From contig NZ_LMPQ01000001.1 in the NCBI RefSeq assembly GCF_001423905.1, positions 35,482 to 99,481 of the forward strand: a DNA stretch of 64,000 nt, given 5' to 3'. The translations under genes were made by a program, and so were the position numbers. The stretch is from Frigoribacterium sp. Leaf186 (GTDB lineage: Bacteria; Actinomycetota; Actinomycetes; Actinomycetales; Microbacteriaceae). Under the pieces are notes generated by a model. It ran no database searches. It was not told the DNA's origin and worked only from the letters and a program-made list of their open reading frames with translations. This document shows, piece after piece, positions 7,753-17,577 of the stretch; the stretch's first letter is position 1; each line of letters opens with the position of its first letter.

Positions 7753-8241
7753 ATGGCAGAGCCCGCCAACCCGGCACCCGGCGAGCAGGACCGCGCTCCC
7801 GGCGCCCCTCGCGAGGTCGACACGACCCTCAGCTTCAACGAAGAGTTCCAGGCACAACTGGCCGCTCTCGAGGGCGGCGTGTCCACCGACGAGCGTGACG
7901 CCGTCGCCGCACTGCCCTCGGGCTCCGCATTGCTCGTGGTCCGCCGTGGCCCGAACATCGGTGCGCGGTTCCTCCTCGACTCCGACGTCACCGTCGCCGG
8001 TCGCCACCCCGACGCCGGCATCTTCCTCGACGACGTCACGGTCAGCCGCAAGCACGCCGAGTTCCGCCGCGAGGGCACCTCGTTCAGCGTGCGCGACCTG
8101 GGGTCGTTGAACGGCACGTACTTCGACGGGGTCCGCATCGACGAGGCCCGTCTCGCCGACGGGGCCGAGGTCCAGGTCGGCAAGTTCCGCCTGACGTTCT
8201 ACGCATCGCGGGTCGATCTCGCGAACCTGGCGATCAAGTAG
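7753..8241 (+). CDS. garA: FHA-domain regulator GarA/OdhI homologue
   Basis: The 162-residue cytoplasmic protein has an unstructured N-terminus carrying VDTTLSF (about residues 22-28) and one FHA domain (about 70-150) with the phosphothreonine-binding residues in AGRHPDAG, VSRKHAEF and LNGTYFDG. GarA/OdhI proteins inhibit 2-oxoglutarate dehydrogenase and tune glutamate metabolism; phosphorylation of adjacent threonines in an ETTS-like motif by PknB/PknG-type kinases makes the FHA domain bind its own tail and switches inhibition off. The TT pair here matches that site in position. AAAGGAGGT precedes the ATG. Two MerR regulators follow, an order conserved with mycobacterial garA. Confidence 0.9.
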   Translation: MAEPANPAPGEQDRAPGAPREVDTTLSFNEEFQAQLAALEGGVSTDERDAVAALPSGSALLVVRRGPNIGARFLLDSDVTVAGRHPDAGIFLDDVTVSRKHAEFRREGTSFSVRDLGSLNGTYFDGVRIDEARLADGAEVQVGKFRLTFYASRVDLANLAIK

Positions 8242-8243
8242 TC

Positions 8244-8942
8244 GTGCCCCGCACCGCCGTCGCCCGGTCGTCGCAGACCGGGCCGTCCGACCTGTTGACG
8301 ATCGGGCAGGTCCTCTCACGGCTCAAGCCCGAGTTCCCCGACCTGTCGAACAGCAAGCTGCGCTTCCTCGAAGAACGCGAGCTGGTCACCCCGGTGCGCA
8401 CTCCGTCCGGCTACCGCAAGTTCTCCCCGGCGGACGTCGAACGACTCCGCTTCATCCTGGGCCTGCAGCGCGACCACTACCTGCCCCTCAAGGTCATCCG
8501 TCAGCACCTGGCCGACCTCGACGCCGGCCGGCCGTCGTCCCTGCCCTCCGGCGCCGCACCCGTCTCGATCGTCACGCACGGACGGCGACTGGGCCGTGAC
8601 GAGCTGCTGCGCGAGGCCGGTGCTCCGGCCGGCCTCCTCGACGAAGCCGTGTCGGCGTCCCTCCTGCCGGCCTCCGGTCGGTACGGCGACGACTCGGTGA
8701 CGGTCCTCTCGGCACTGGTCGAGCTCGGCAAGTCCGGCATCGAGCCGCGACACCTGCGCCCGGTCCGCGCGTCGGTCGACCGCGAGCTCGGCCTCATCGA
8801 GACGGCCCTGGCGCCGCTCGCGCGGAAGCACGACGCGGCCTCGCGGGCTCGTGTCGCCGAGCTCTCCCGCGAGCTGGCGGCGCAGGTCGACGTGGTCCGA
8901 TCGGGGCTCGTCCGGTCCGCGCTCGGACGCCTCGACGCCTAG
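8244..8942 (+). CDS. ftsR: MerR-family regulator, FtsR-like
   Basis: The 232-residue protein begins, after a short tail, with a winged-helix MerR DNA-binding domain (about 16-85: LLTIGQVLSRL, LRFLEERELVTPVRT, GYRKFSPADVERLRFILGLQ). The C-terminal 100 residues are helical and probably mediate dimerisation. Position directly after garA and sequence style match FtsR of Corynebacterium and Rv1828 of M. tuberculosis; FtsR activates ftsZ expression in Corynebacterium, so a division role is inferred from the family. The GTG start lies 2 nt after the garA stop with no separate ribosome site, suggesting translational coupling. The gene name is assigned by homology and context. Confidence 0.75.
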   Translation: MPRTAVARSSQTGPSDLLTIGQVLSRLKPEFPDLSNSKLRFLEERELVTPVRTPSGYRKFSPADVERLRFILGLQRDHYLPLKVIRQHLADLDAGRPSSLPSGAAPVSIVTHGRRLGRDELLREAGAPAGLLDEAVSASLLPASGRYGDDSVTVLSALVELGKSGIEPRHLRPVRASVDRELGLIETALAPLARKHDAASRARVAELSRELAAQVDVVRSGLVRSALGRLDA

Positions 8943-9037
8943 ACGCCCACCCTCCGGGCGAATATTCTCGACACGCCGACCCGTCGGAGCGGATGTCGCC
9001 CAGGCAGCTCCCCGTTGTGGGTACCGTGAGTCCTGTA

Positions 9038-9064
9038 CAACCATCAACCCGATGTTGAACGTTG
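9038..9064. promoter_or_regulatory. Dyad operator candidate before the second MerR gene
   Basis: CAAC-CA-TCAAC-CCGAT-GTTGA-AC-GTTG is a two-layer inverted repeat (TCAAC/GTTGA plus outer CAAC/GTTG), 33 nt before the ATG at 9097. Symmetry of this size fits a MerR dimer site, so autoregulation or control by FtsR is plausible. No binding evidence is available from sequence. Confidence 0.45.
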
Positions 9065-9096
9065 AGCTCCGGAAGAAGAACGTGGAAGGCAACAGC

Positions 9097-9645
9097 ATGA
9101 GTGAGTCAGGTTCCCCCGAGGAATCCCGCTACGAGCTGGGCCTGCTCTTCACCGACGGCCTGCCCGAACACGACGCCGACAGCGGCTACCGCGGCACGGT
9201 CGCGGCCAAGGCGGCCGGCATCAGCTACCGCCAGCTCGACTACTGGGCCCGCACCGAACTCGTCGAGCCCACGATCCGCGGGGCTGCCGGCTCCGGGTCG
9301 CAGCGCCTCTACGGGTTCCGCGACATCCTCGTCCTCAAGCTCGTCAAGCGCCTCCTCGACACGGGCATCTCGCTGCAGCAGATCCGCACGGCCGTCAACC
9401 AGCTGCGCGAGGCCGGCGTCAACGACCTCGCCCAGACGACGCTGATGAGCGACGGGGCCAGCGTCTACCTGTGCACGTCGGACGACGAGGTCATCGACCT
9501 CGTCAGCCGTGGCCAGGGCGTCTTCGGCATCGCCGTCGGCAAGGTGCTGCGCGAGGTCGAGTCGAGCCTGGTCGAGATCGACAGCACCCCCGCCGCCGAT
9601 CCGTCCGACGAACTCGCGGCGCGGCGCGGCACGCGCGCCAGCTGA
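9097..9645 (+). CDS. MerR-family transcriptional regulator
   Basis: The 182-residue protein has a MerR winged helix at residues about 26-100 (GTVAAKAAGISYRQLDYWAR, then LVEPTIRGAAGSGSQRLYGF). The C-terminal part, starting at NQLREAGVNDLAQT and continuing into VFGIAVGKVLREVESSLVEI, is the conserved actinobacterial effector/dimer region. It corresponds by order to Rv1830 of M. tuberculosis. The ATG at 9097 has GGAAGG about 7 nt upstream; an in-frame ATG at 9052 is less likely because it lies inside the dyad. A nuclease gene usually found between the two MerR genes in mycobacteria is absent here. Confidence 0.85.
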   Translation: MSESGSPEESRYELGLLFTDGLPEHDADSGYRGTVAAKAAGISYRQLDYWARTELVEPTIRGAAGSGSQRLYGFRDILVLKLVKRLLDTGISLQQIRTAVNQLREAGVNDLAQTTLMSDGASVYLCTSDDEVIDLVSRGQGVFGIAVGKVLREVESSLVEIDSTPAADPSDELAARRGTRAS

Positions 9646-9672
9646 CACGCGACACCGCGCGTCTCGCGCCCA

Positions 9673-9720
9673 CCGACGACGAAGGCCCCGCACGAGATCG
9701 TATGGGGCCTTCGTCGTCGG
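9673..9720. terminator. Bidirectional hairpin terminator
   Basis: A perfect 17-bp stem (9673-9689 and 9704-9720) with a 14-nt loop lies between the convergent merR and parA genes. Confidence 0.8.
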
Positions 9721-9738
9721 GCCCCGGGGGCCTTTCGC

Positions 9739-10551
9739 TCAGCGCGCGGCGGGTTCGGCGTAGTCGCCGATCTTGGCCGTCCGCATGATGCGTTCGAGCA
9801 GTTGGTCGAAGTTGCGAGCCATCTCTTGAGCGCTCTCGCCGGGCCAGGCGTGCAACGGCTTCGCCGCCCCCTGGGCCTGCTGCAGCGACGTGCGCTCGGG
9901 CAGCTGGGGGGACAGGACGAGGGGGCCGAACATGTCGCGGAGCTCTTTGATGCGGAACTGGTGCTCGAGCGACTGCACCCGAGCCCGGTTGACGATGATG
10001 CCCAAGGGCTGGAGGCGCGGCGAGAGGCCGCGACGGATCTCTTCGATGGCGCGCAGGGCCCGGTCGGCGGCGGCCACGCTGAACAGGCCCGGCTCCGTGA
10101 CGACCGTGACGCGGTCGGACGCGGCCCAGGCCGTGCGGGTGAGGGCGTTGAGCGACGGGGCACAGTCGATCAGCACGAGGTCGTAGTCGGCCTCGACGTT
10201 GGCGAGTGCCTCTTCGAGCTTCCAGATGTCACGGATCGAGGGGTGCGGGCCGTCGAAGTTGATGGCCGAGGGGCTGCCGATCATGACGTCGACCGTGCCC
10301 TGACGGCCCTTCGTCCACCCGCTCGGGGCGATGGCGGCCCGGACCGTCTTCTCCTTCGGCGAGGCCAGGACGTCGGCCACGTTGAGGTGACCCGAGACCG
10401 TGATGTCGAGGCCGGTCGAGACGTCGGATTGGGGGTCGAGGTCGACGACGAGGGTCCGCAGACCCTTGGCGAAGGCGGCCGACGTGAGTCCGAGCGTCAC
10501 CGTCGTCTTGCCGACGCCCCCTTTGAGAGAGCTGACGCTGAGTACATGCAC
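9739..10551 (-). CDS. Orphan ParA/MinD-type ATPase
   Basis: The 270-residue protein is a deviant-Walker ATPase: KGGVGKTT with the signature lysine at residues 10-17, the switch/Walker A' segment VVDLDPQSD near 39-47, and VLIDCAPSLNALT as Walker B near 126-138. ParA-family proteins form ATP-dependent dimers on DNA or membrane and position DNA or protein cargo. There is no parB partner gene nearby, so it is not the chromosomal parAB operon. Related orphan ParA proteins in actinobacteria position polar or division machinery, but the cargo here is unknown. It is divergently transcribed from pyc across an 88-bp gap. Confidence 0.88.
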   Translation of the reverse strand: MHVLSVSSLKGGVGKTTVTLGLTSAAFAKGLRTLVVDLDPQSDVSTGLDITVSGHLNVADVLASPKEKTVRAAIAPSGWTKGRQGTVDVMIGSPSAINFDGPHPSIRDIWKLEEALANVEADYDLVLIDCAPSLNALTRTAWAASDRVTVVTEPGLFSVAAADRALRAIEEIRRGLSPRLQPLGIIVNRARVQSLEHQFRIKELRDMFGPLVLSPQLPERTSLQQAQGAAKPLHAWPGESAQEMARNFDQLLERIMRTAKIGDYAEPAAR

Positions 10552-10573
10552 GACACAGACGATACCTTCACTA

Positions 10574-10592
10574 CTGTTGAATCACCCAACAG
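10574..10592. promoter_or_regulatory. Inverted repeat in the parA/pyc divergent gap
   Basis: CTGTTG-N7-CAACAG is a perfect 6-bp inverted repeat in the centre of the divergent gap. GATACC and its complement TATCGT-like sequence next to it could serve as -10 elements for one or both directions. It is a candidate operator shared by both genes. Confidence 0.4.
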
Positions 10593-10639
10593 CCACGTCG
10601 ACGCGGCGTGCGACCGCCACCGACGAAAAGAGTCCGCGC

Positions 10640-13600
10640 GTGTTCTCCAAGATCCTCGTCGCGAACCGCGGGGAGATCGCGATCCGGGCGTTCCGGGCCG
10701 CCTACGAACTCGGTGCCCGCACCGTCGCGGTGTACCCCTACGAAGACCGTGGGTCGATGCACCGCCTCAAGGCCGACGAGGCCTACCAGATCGGTGAACG
10801 GGGGCACCCCGTGCGGGCGTACCTCGACGTCGCCGAGATCGTCCGGGTCGCGGTCGAGAGTGGCGCCGACGCCATCTACCCGGGCTACGGGTTCCTCAGC
10901 GAGAACCCCGAGCTGGCCGAGGCGGCACGGGCCGCCGGCATCACCTTCATCGGGCCGGGCGCCGACGTCCTCGAGATGGCCGGCAACAAGGTCACGGCGA
11001 AGGAGCACGCGACGGCGGCCGGGGTGCCGGTCCTGGCGAGCACGCCGGCGAGCCGCGACGTCGACGAGCTCGTCCGGGGGGCCGAGGCGCTCGGGTTCCC
11101 CGTGTTCGTCAAGGCGGTCGCCGGGGGCGGTGGTCGAGGCATGCGACGGGTCGACCGTCCCGGCGACCTGCGCGCGTCGCTCGAGGCCGCCATGCGCGAG
11201 GCCGACAGTGCCTTCGGCGACCCGACCATGTTCGTCGAGCAGGCGGTGGTCCGCCCCCGCCACATCGAGGTGCAGATCGTGGCCGACGCCACGGGCGAGA
11301 CGGTGCACCTCTTCGAACGCGACTGCTCGGTGCAGCGCCGCCACCAGAAGGTCGTCGAGATCGCGCCCGCGCCGAACCTCGACGAGGCGACCCGACAGGC
11401 CATGTACCGCGACGCCGTGGCGTTCGCCCGATCGATCGGCTACGTCAACGCCGGCACGGTGGAGTTCCTCCTCGACACCGCGGGGGAGCGCGCGGGGCAG
11501 CACGTCTTCATCGAGATGAACCCGCGCATCCAGGTCGAGCACACGGTCACCGAAGAGGTCACCGACGTCGACCTCGTGCAGACCCAGATGCGCATCGCTT
11601 CCGGGCAGACCCTCGCCGAACTCGGCCTGCGACAGGGCGAGATCCAGCTGCGCGGGGCCGCCCTGCAGTGCCGCATCACCACCGAGGACCCCAACGACGG
11701 GTTCCGTCCCGACACGGGCAAGATCACCACGTACCGCAGCCCGGGCGGTGGTGGCATCCGCCTGGACGGCGGGACGATCGACCCCGGCACCCGCATCAGC
11801 CCGCACTTCGACTCGATGCTCGCCAAGATGACCGCGCGGGGCCGGGACTTCCCGGCGGCGGTCGCGCGCGCCAAGCGAGGGCTGGCCGAGTTCCGCATCC
11901 GGGGGGTCTCGACGAACATCCCGTTCCTCCAGGCCGTGCTCGACGATCCCGCCTTCGCCGCGGGCGACCTCAGCACCTCGTTCATCGACGAACGGCCGGG
12001 GCTCTTCCGTACGCACGTGTCGAAGGACCGCGGCACGAAGATCCTCGCCTGGCTCGCCGACGTCACGGTCAACCAGCCCCACGGCCCCGGGGTGCAGACG
12101 GTCGACCCCGTCGAGAAGCTGCCGTCCGTCGATCTGTCGAGCGCGCCTCCTCGGGGGTCGCGCCAGCGACTGCTCGAGCTCGGACCGGTGGCCTTCGCGT
12201 CCGCCCTGCGGGCCCAGACGGCCCTCGCGGTCACCGACACGACGATGCGGGACGCCCACCAGTCGTTGCTCGCGACCCGGGTGCGCACGACCGACCTCCT
12301 CGCGGTCGCGCCCCACGTCGCGCGCACGACGCCCGAGCTGCTGAGCGTCGAGGCCTGGGGCGGGGCGACCTACGACGTCGCGTTGCGGTTCCTCGGCGAA
12401 GACCCGTGGCAGCGCCTGGCGGGGCTGCGCCAGGCGTTGCCCAACGTGGCGATCCAGATGCTGTTGCGCGGTCGCAACACCGTCGGCTACACGCCGTACC
12501 CGACCGCGGTGACCGAGGCGTTCGTCCACGAGGCGGCGGACCAGGGGGTCGACGTCTTCCGGGTCTTCGACGCGCTCAACGACGTGTCGCAGATGCGTCC
12601 GGCCATCGACGCCGTCCTCGCCACGGGCACCACGGTCGCCGAGGTCGCCCTCTGCTACACCGCCGACCTGCTCGACCCGGCCGAAGACCTCTACACGCTC
12701 GACTACTACCTGCGACTGGCCGAGCAGATCGTCGAGGCCGGTGCCCACGTGCTCGCCGTGAAAGACATGGCGGGCCTGCTGCGCGCCGGGGCGGCGGAAC
12801 GCCTGGTCGGCGCCCTGCGCGAGAACTTCGACCTGCCGGTCCACGTGCACACCCACGACACCGCCGGCGGCCAGCTCGCCACCCTGCTCGCCGCGTCCCG
12901 TGCCGGTGCCGACGCCGTCGACGTCGCCAGCGCCCCGATGGCCGGGACGACCAGCCAACCCAGCGCGTCGGCCCTCGTCGCCGCCCTGGCGCACACGGAG
13001 CGCGACACCGGGTTGTCCCTCGAAGCGGTCTGCGACCTCGAGCCGTACTGGGAAGCCGTCCGCAAGGTCTACGCGCCCTTCGAGTCGGGGCTGTCCGGTC
13101 CGACGGGTCGCGTGTACCGGCACGAGATCCCCGGCGGGCAGCTGTCGAACCTCCGCCAGCAGGCGATCGCCCTGGGGCTCGGCGACCGTTTCGAGGCCGT
13201 CGAGGACTGGTACGCCGCCGCCAACCGCATCCTCGGGCGACCGACGAAGGTCACCCCGTCGTCGAAGGTCGTGGGCGACCTGGCCCTGCAGATGGCCGCC
13301 GCCGACGTCGACCCGGCCGACTTCGAGGCCGATCCCGCGCGCTACGACATCCCCGACTCGGTGGTCGGCTTCCTCGCCGGTGAGCTCGGCGACCTGCCCG
13401 GCGGATGGCCCGAGCCGTTCCGCAGCAAGGTGCTCGAGGGGCGCACGGTCGACATCGGGGTCACGCCCGTGTCCGACGTCGACGCGACGGCCCTCACCAG
13501 ACCGGGGCCGGAGCGGCGGGCGACCCTCAACCGACTGCTCTTCCCCGGGCCCACGGCCCAGTTCGACCAGGTCCGCGAGACCTACGGCGACCTCTCGGTC

Positions 13601-14038
13601 GTGTCGACGGCCGACTACCTCTACGGCCTGCGGCCGGGGCACGAGCACGTCGTGCCGGTGTCACGCGGGGTCGACCTCGTCGTCGGCCTCGAGGCCATCG
13701 GCGAGGCCGACGAGAAGGGCGTCCGCACCGTGATGACCACCCTCAACGGGCAGCTCCGCCCGGTCTTCGTCCGCGACCGCGGCATCGACGTGCAGGTGAC
13801 GGCGGCCGAGAAAGCCGATCGCACCGTCCCGGGTCAGGTGGCGGCACCGTTCTCGGGGGTCGTCACCCTCAAGGTGGCGGTGGGCGACCGGGTCCGCCCC
13901 GGCGAACCGGTCGCGACCATCGAGGCCATGAAGATGGAGGCGGCGATCACGTCTCCCGTCGCGGGCGTCGTGACCCGCCTCGCCGTCCCCGTCACACAGC
14001 AGGTCGAGGCGAACGACCTGCTCGTCGTCGTCGAGTAG
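10640..14038 (+). CDS. pyc: Pyruvate carboxylase
   Basis: The 1132-residue protein has the full single-chain layout: biotin carboxylase (about 1-450, starting FSKILVANRGEIAIRAFRAA, with the glycine-rich ATP-grasp loop KAVAGGGGRGM and FIEMNPRIQVEHTVTEEV), carboxyltransferase (about 500-1000, with TDTTMRDAHQS metal-binding start and HVHTHDTAGG), and the C-terminal biotinyl domain with EAMKMEA, whose lysine near 1098 carries biotin. It carboxylates pyruvate to oxaloacetate for anaplerosis in the cytoplasm. The GTG at 10640 is chosen because it places the conserved SKILVANRGE at the N-terminus; the frame is open further upstream into parA but has no family support. It is followed by def after 120 nt. 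Confidence 0.97.
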   Translation: MFSKILVANRGEIAIRAFRAAYELGARTVAVYPYEDRGSMHRLKADEAYQIGERGHPVRAYLDVAEIVRVAVESGADAIYPGYGFLSENPELAEAARAAGITFIGPGADVLEMAGNKVTAKEHATAAGVPVLASTPASRDVDELVRGAEALGFPVFVKAVAGGGGRGMRRVDRPGDLRASLEAAMREADSAFGDPTMFVEQAVVRPRHIEVQIVADATGETVHLFERDCSVQRRHQKVVEIAPAPNLDEATRQAMYRDAVAFARSIGYVNAGTVEFLLDTAGERAGQHVFIEMNPRIQVEHTVTEEVTDVDLVQTQMRIASGQTLAELGLRQGEIQLRGAALQCRITTEDPNDGFRPDTGKITTYRSPGGGGIRLDGGTIDPGTRISPHFDSMLAKMTARGRDFPAAVARAKRGLAEFRIRGVSTNIPFLQAVLDDPAFAAGDLSTSFIDERPGLFRTHVSKDRGTKILAWLADVTVNQPHGPGVQTVDPVEKLPSVDLSSAPPRGSRQRLLELGPVAFASALRAQTALAVTDTTMRDAHQSLLATRVRTTDLLAVAPHVARTTPELLSVEAWGGATYDVALRFLGEDPWQRLAGLRQALPNVAIQMLLRGRNTVGYTPYPTAVTEAFVHEAADQGVDVFRVFDALNDVSQMRPAIDAVLATGTTVAEVALCYTADLLDPAEDLYTLDYYLRLAEQIVEAGAHVLAVKDMAGLLRAGAAERLVGALRENFDLPVHVHTHDTAGGQLATLLAASRAGADAVDVASAPMAGTTSQPSASALVAALAHTERDTGLSLEAVCDLEPYWEAVRKVYAPFESGLSGPTGRVYRHEIPGGQLSNLRQQAIALGLGDRFEAVEDWYAAANRILGRPTKVTPSSKVVGDLALQMAAADVDPADFEADPARYDIPDSVVGFLAGELGDLPGGWPEPFRSKVLEGRTVDIGVTPVSDVDATALTRPGPERRATLNRLLFPGPTAQFDQVRETYGDLSVVSTADYLYGLRPGHEHVVPVSRGVDLVVGLEAIGEADEKGVRTVMTTLNGQLRPVFVRDRGIDVQVTAAEKADRTVPGQVAAPFSGVVTLKVAVGDRVRPGEPVATIEAMKMEAAITSPVAGVVTRLAVPVTQQVEANDLLVVVE

Positions 14039-14158
14039 GCGTCGGGCGCCACCCGGCGACGGGGGCGTCCTCCGCGCGCCCGGTCGCTCGACCACGACAC
14101 CACCGCACGAACCCGCAAGCCATCACCACCACACCAGAGACACCCCAGGAGGCGCGCC

Positions 14159-14656
14159 GTGAGCGTGAGAACCATCCGCCTGTTCGGCGACCCCGTCCTT
14201 CGATCGGCATCCGACCCCGTCACCGTCGGCGATCCGCGCCTCGCGTCCCTCGTCGAGGACCTGCTCGACACGGTGCGCGAGCCCGGCCGTGCGGGCGTGG
14301 CCGCCGCACAGATCGGGGTGTCGCTCCGGGCCTTCAGCTACAACGTCGACGGGCAGGTGGGGTACGTGTTGAACCCCGTCGTCGTCGAGGTGTCGGGTGA
14401 GAAGACGCTCGTGGACGAGGGTTGCCTGTCGGTGCCCGGGTTCTGGTTCCCCACGCCACGCTACGAGTACGCCCGGGTCGAAGGGGTCGACCTCGCGGGC
14501 GAGAAGGTCGTGCTCGAGGGGACGGGCCTCATGGCCCAGGCCCTGCAGCACGAGACCGACCACCTCGACGGCACGCTCTACGTGCTCACCCTCGAGCCCG
14601 AGACCAAGCGCGAGGCCATGCGCGAGATCCGCGCCGCCGACTGGTGGCGGGCCTGA
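14159..14656 (+). CDS. def: Peptide deformylase
   Basis: The 165-residue metalloenzyme removes the formyl group from nascent N-terminal formylmethionine. All three motifs are present: GVAAAQIG (about 44-51), EGCLS (about 86-90) and HETDH (about 127-131), giving the Cys and two His metal ligands and the catalytic Glu. The length is typical of type I/III forms. The GTG start is preceded by CCAGGAGG. Its stop codon (14654-14656) is immediately followed by the stop of the convergent acyl-CoA ligase (14657-14659), leaving no spacer for a terminator between them. Confidence 0.95.
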   Translation: MSVRTIRLFGDPVLRSASDPVTVGDPRLASLVEDLLDTVREPGRAGVAAAQIGVSLRAFSYNVDGQVGYVLNPVVVEVSGEKTLVDEGCLSVPGFWFPTPRYEYARVEGVDLAGEKVVLEGTGLMAQALQHETDHLDGTLYVLTLEPETKREAMREIRAADWWRA

Positions 14657-16495
<1,839 letters not shown>

Positions 16496-16504
16496 GGCAG
16501 CTCC

Positions 16505-16516
16505 TTCGGTACCGAA
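16505..16516. promoter_or_regulatory. 12-bp palindrome in the fadD leader
   Basis: TTCGGTACCGAA is a perfect palindrome between the probable -10 (TAGGGT, 16530-16535 on the minus strand) and the GTG of the acyl-CoA ligase. It could be an operator for a fatty-acid-responsive repressor, but this is speculation. Confidence 0.3.
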
Positions 16517-16529
16517 CGATGGTCGTCCA

Positions 16530-16535
16530 ACCCTA
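16530..16535 (-). promoter_or_regulatory. -10 element TAGGGT for the acyl-CoA ligase
   Basis: TAGGGT on the minus strand lies 34 nt before the GTG at 16495, with a Shine-Dalgarno in the leader. It therefore gives a normal leadered mRNA. Confidence 0.5.
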
Positions 16536-16582
16536 ACGTGACCTCGCCGGAGACGATGCCCGAGGTGACGGGTCGTCGAGGA

Positions 16583-16588
16583 TAGACT
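16583..16588 (+). promoter_or_regulatory. -10 element TAGACT, near-leaderless glk start
   Basis: TAGACT ends 8 nt before the GTG at 16597, and no Shine-Dalgarno exists between them. Confidence 0.6.
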
Positions 16589-16596
16589 CGATCTTC

Positions 16597-17547
16597 GTGC
16601 AGGCAATCGGAATCGACATCGGCGGGACGAAGATCGCGGGCGGGGTGGTCACCGAATTCGGTGAGATCGTCGACGAAGAGCGCGTCGCGACGCCGGCCGG
16701 CGACGCCGGGGCGATCGTCGACGCTGTCGTCGACATGATCACCTCGCTGCAGTCGCGTCACTCCGACGTCGTCGCAGCGGGGGTCGCGGCTCCGGGGTTC
16801 ATCGACGCCGCCCAGTCGACCGTCTACTACACGCCGAACATCGCGTGGCGGAACGAGCCGCTCCGGGCACGACTCTCCGAACGGCTCGACCTCCACATCA
16901 CGATCGACAACGACGCGAACGCCGCGGGGTGGGCCGAGTTCCGCTTCGGCGCCGGCCGTCTCGCGAGCGACATGACCATGCTGACCATCGGCACCGGCGT
17001 CGGGGGCGCGATCGTCGCCCAGGACCGCCTCCTGCGCGGTGGCTTCGGCACCGGTGGCGAGCTCGGCCACATGCGCATCGTCCCCGACGGCCTGCCCTGC
17101 GGGTGCGGCGCCCGAGGGTGCATCGAGCAGTACGGTTCGGGCCGCGCCCTGCTGCGCATCGCGGGCGAGGTCGCCGACGAGGGTGGGGCCGGTCGCGCCC
17201 TGGCCGACCTCCGGGCCGAGACGGGTCAGCTCTCGGGGCACGACGTGAGCCTCCTCCTCCAGTCCGGCGACCCGGGCGCCGTCGAGGCCCTCCGACGCCT
17301 CGGCACCTGGCTGGGCCAGGCCGCCGCGTCCCTGAGCGCGATCCTCGATCCGCAGGTCTTCGTCTTCGGTGGGGGCGTGGCCCAGTCGGGCGAACTGCTC
17401 CTCGCGCCGGTTCGTGCGGCGTACCTCGAGCACCTCCCGGCGCGGGGCTACCACCCTGAGCCCGAGTTCGTGATCGCCGAGCTCGTGAACGACGCGGGGG
17501 TCGTCGGGGCGGCCGACCTCGCCCGCCTCCACGCGTCCGACCGCTAG
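16597..17547 (+). CDS. glk: ROK-family glucokinase
   Basis: The 316-residue protein has the ROK architecture: ATP-binding AIGIDIGGTKIAGGV at the N-terminus, IDNDANAAGWAEFRFG with the catalytic Asp, TIGTGVGGAIV, GELGHM, and the zinc motif CGCGARGCIEQYGSG. It most likely phosphorylates glucose to glucose-6-phosphate in the cytoplasm. Some actinobacterial relatives also use polyphosphate, which cannot be told here. The GTG start fits a -10 element 8 nt upstream. plsC follows after 30 nt and may be cotranscribed, although TAGACT at the glk stop may give plsC its own promoter. Confidence 0.92.
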   Translation: MQAIGIDIGGTKIAGGVVTEFGEIVDEERVATPAGDAGAIVDAVVDMITSLQSRHSDVVAAGVAAPGFIDAAQSTVYYTPNIAWRNEPLRARLSERLDLHITIDNDANAAGWAEFRFGAGRLASDMTMLTIGTGVGGAIVAQDRLLRGGFGTGGELGHMRIVPDGLPCGCGARGCIEQYGSGRALLRIAGEVADEGGAGRALADLRAETGQLSGHDVSLLLQSGDPGAVEALRRLGTWLGQAAASLSAILDPQVFVFGGGVAQSGELLLAPVRAAYLEHLPARGYHPEPEFVIAELVNDAGVVGAADLARLHASDR

Positions 17548-17577
17548 ACTCCCGACGCCCCGACGAGAGGAGCACCG

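Noticed and set aside
10571..13648. 1025-codon antisense frame opposite pyruvate carboxylase
   Set aside because: Its translation is a typical GC-rich antisense shadow (Arg, Gly, Val, Asp runs, no domain), and pyc is clearly the real gene.
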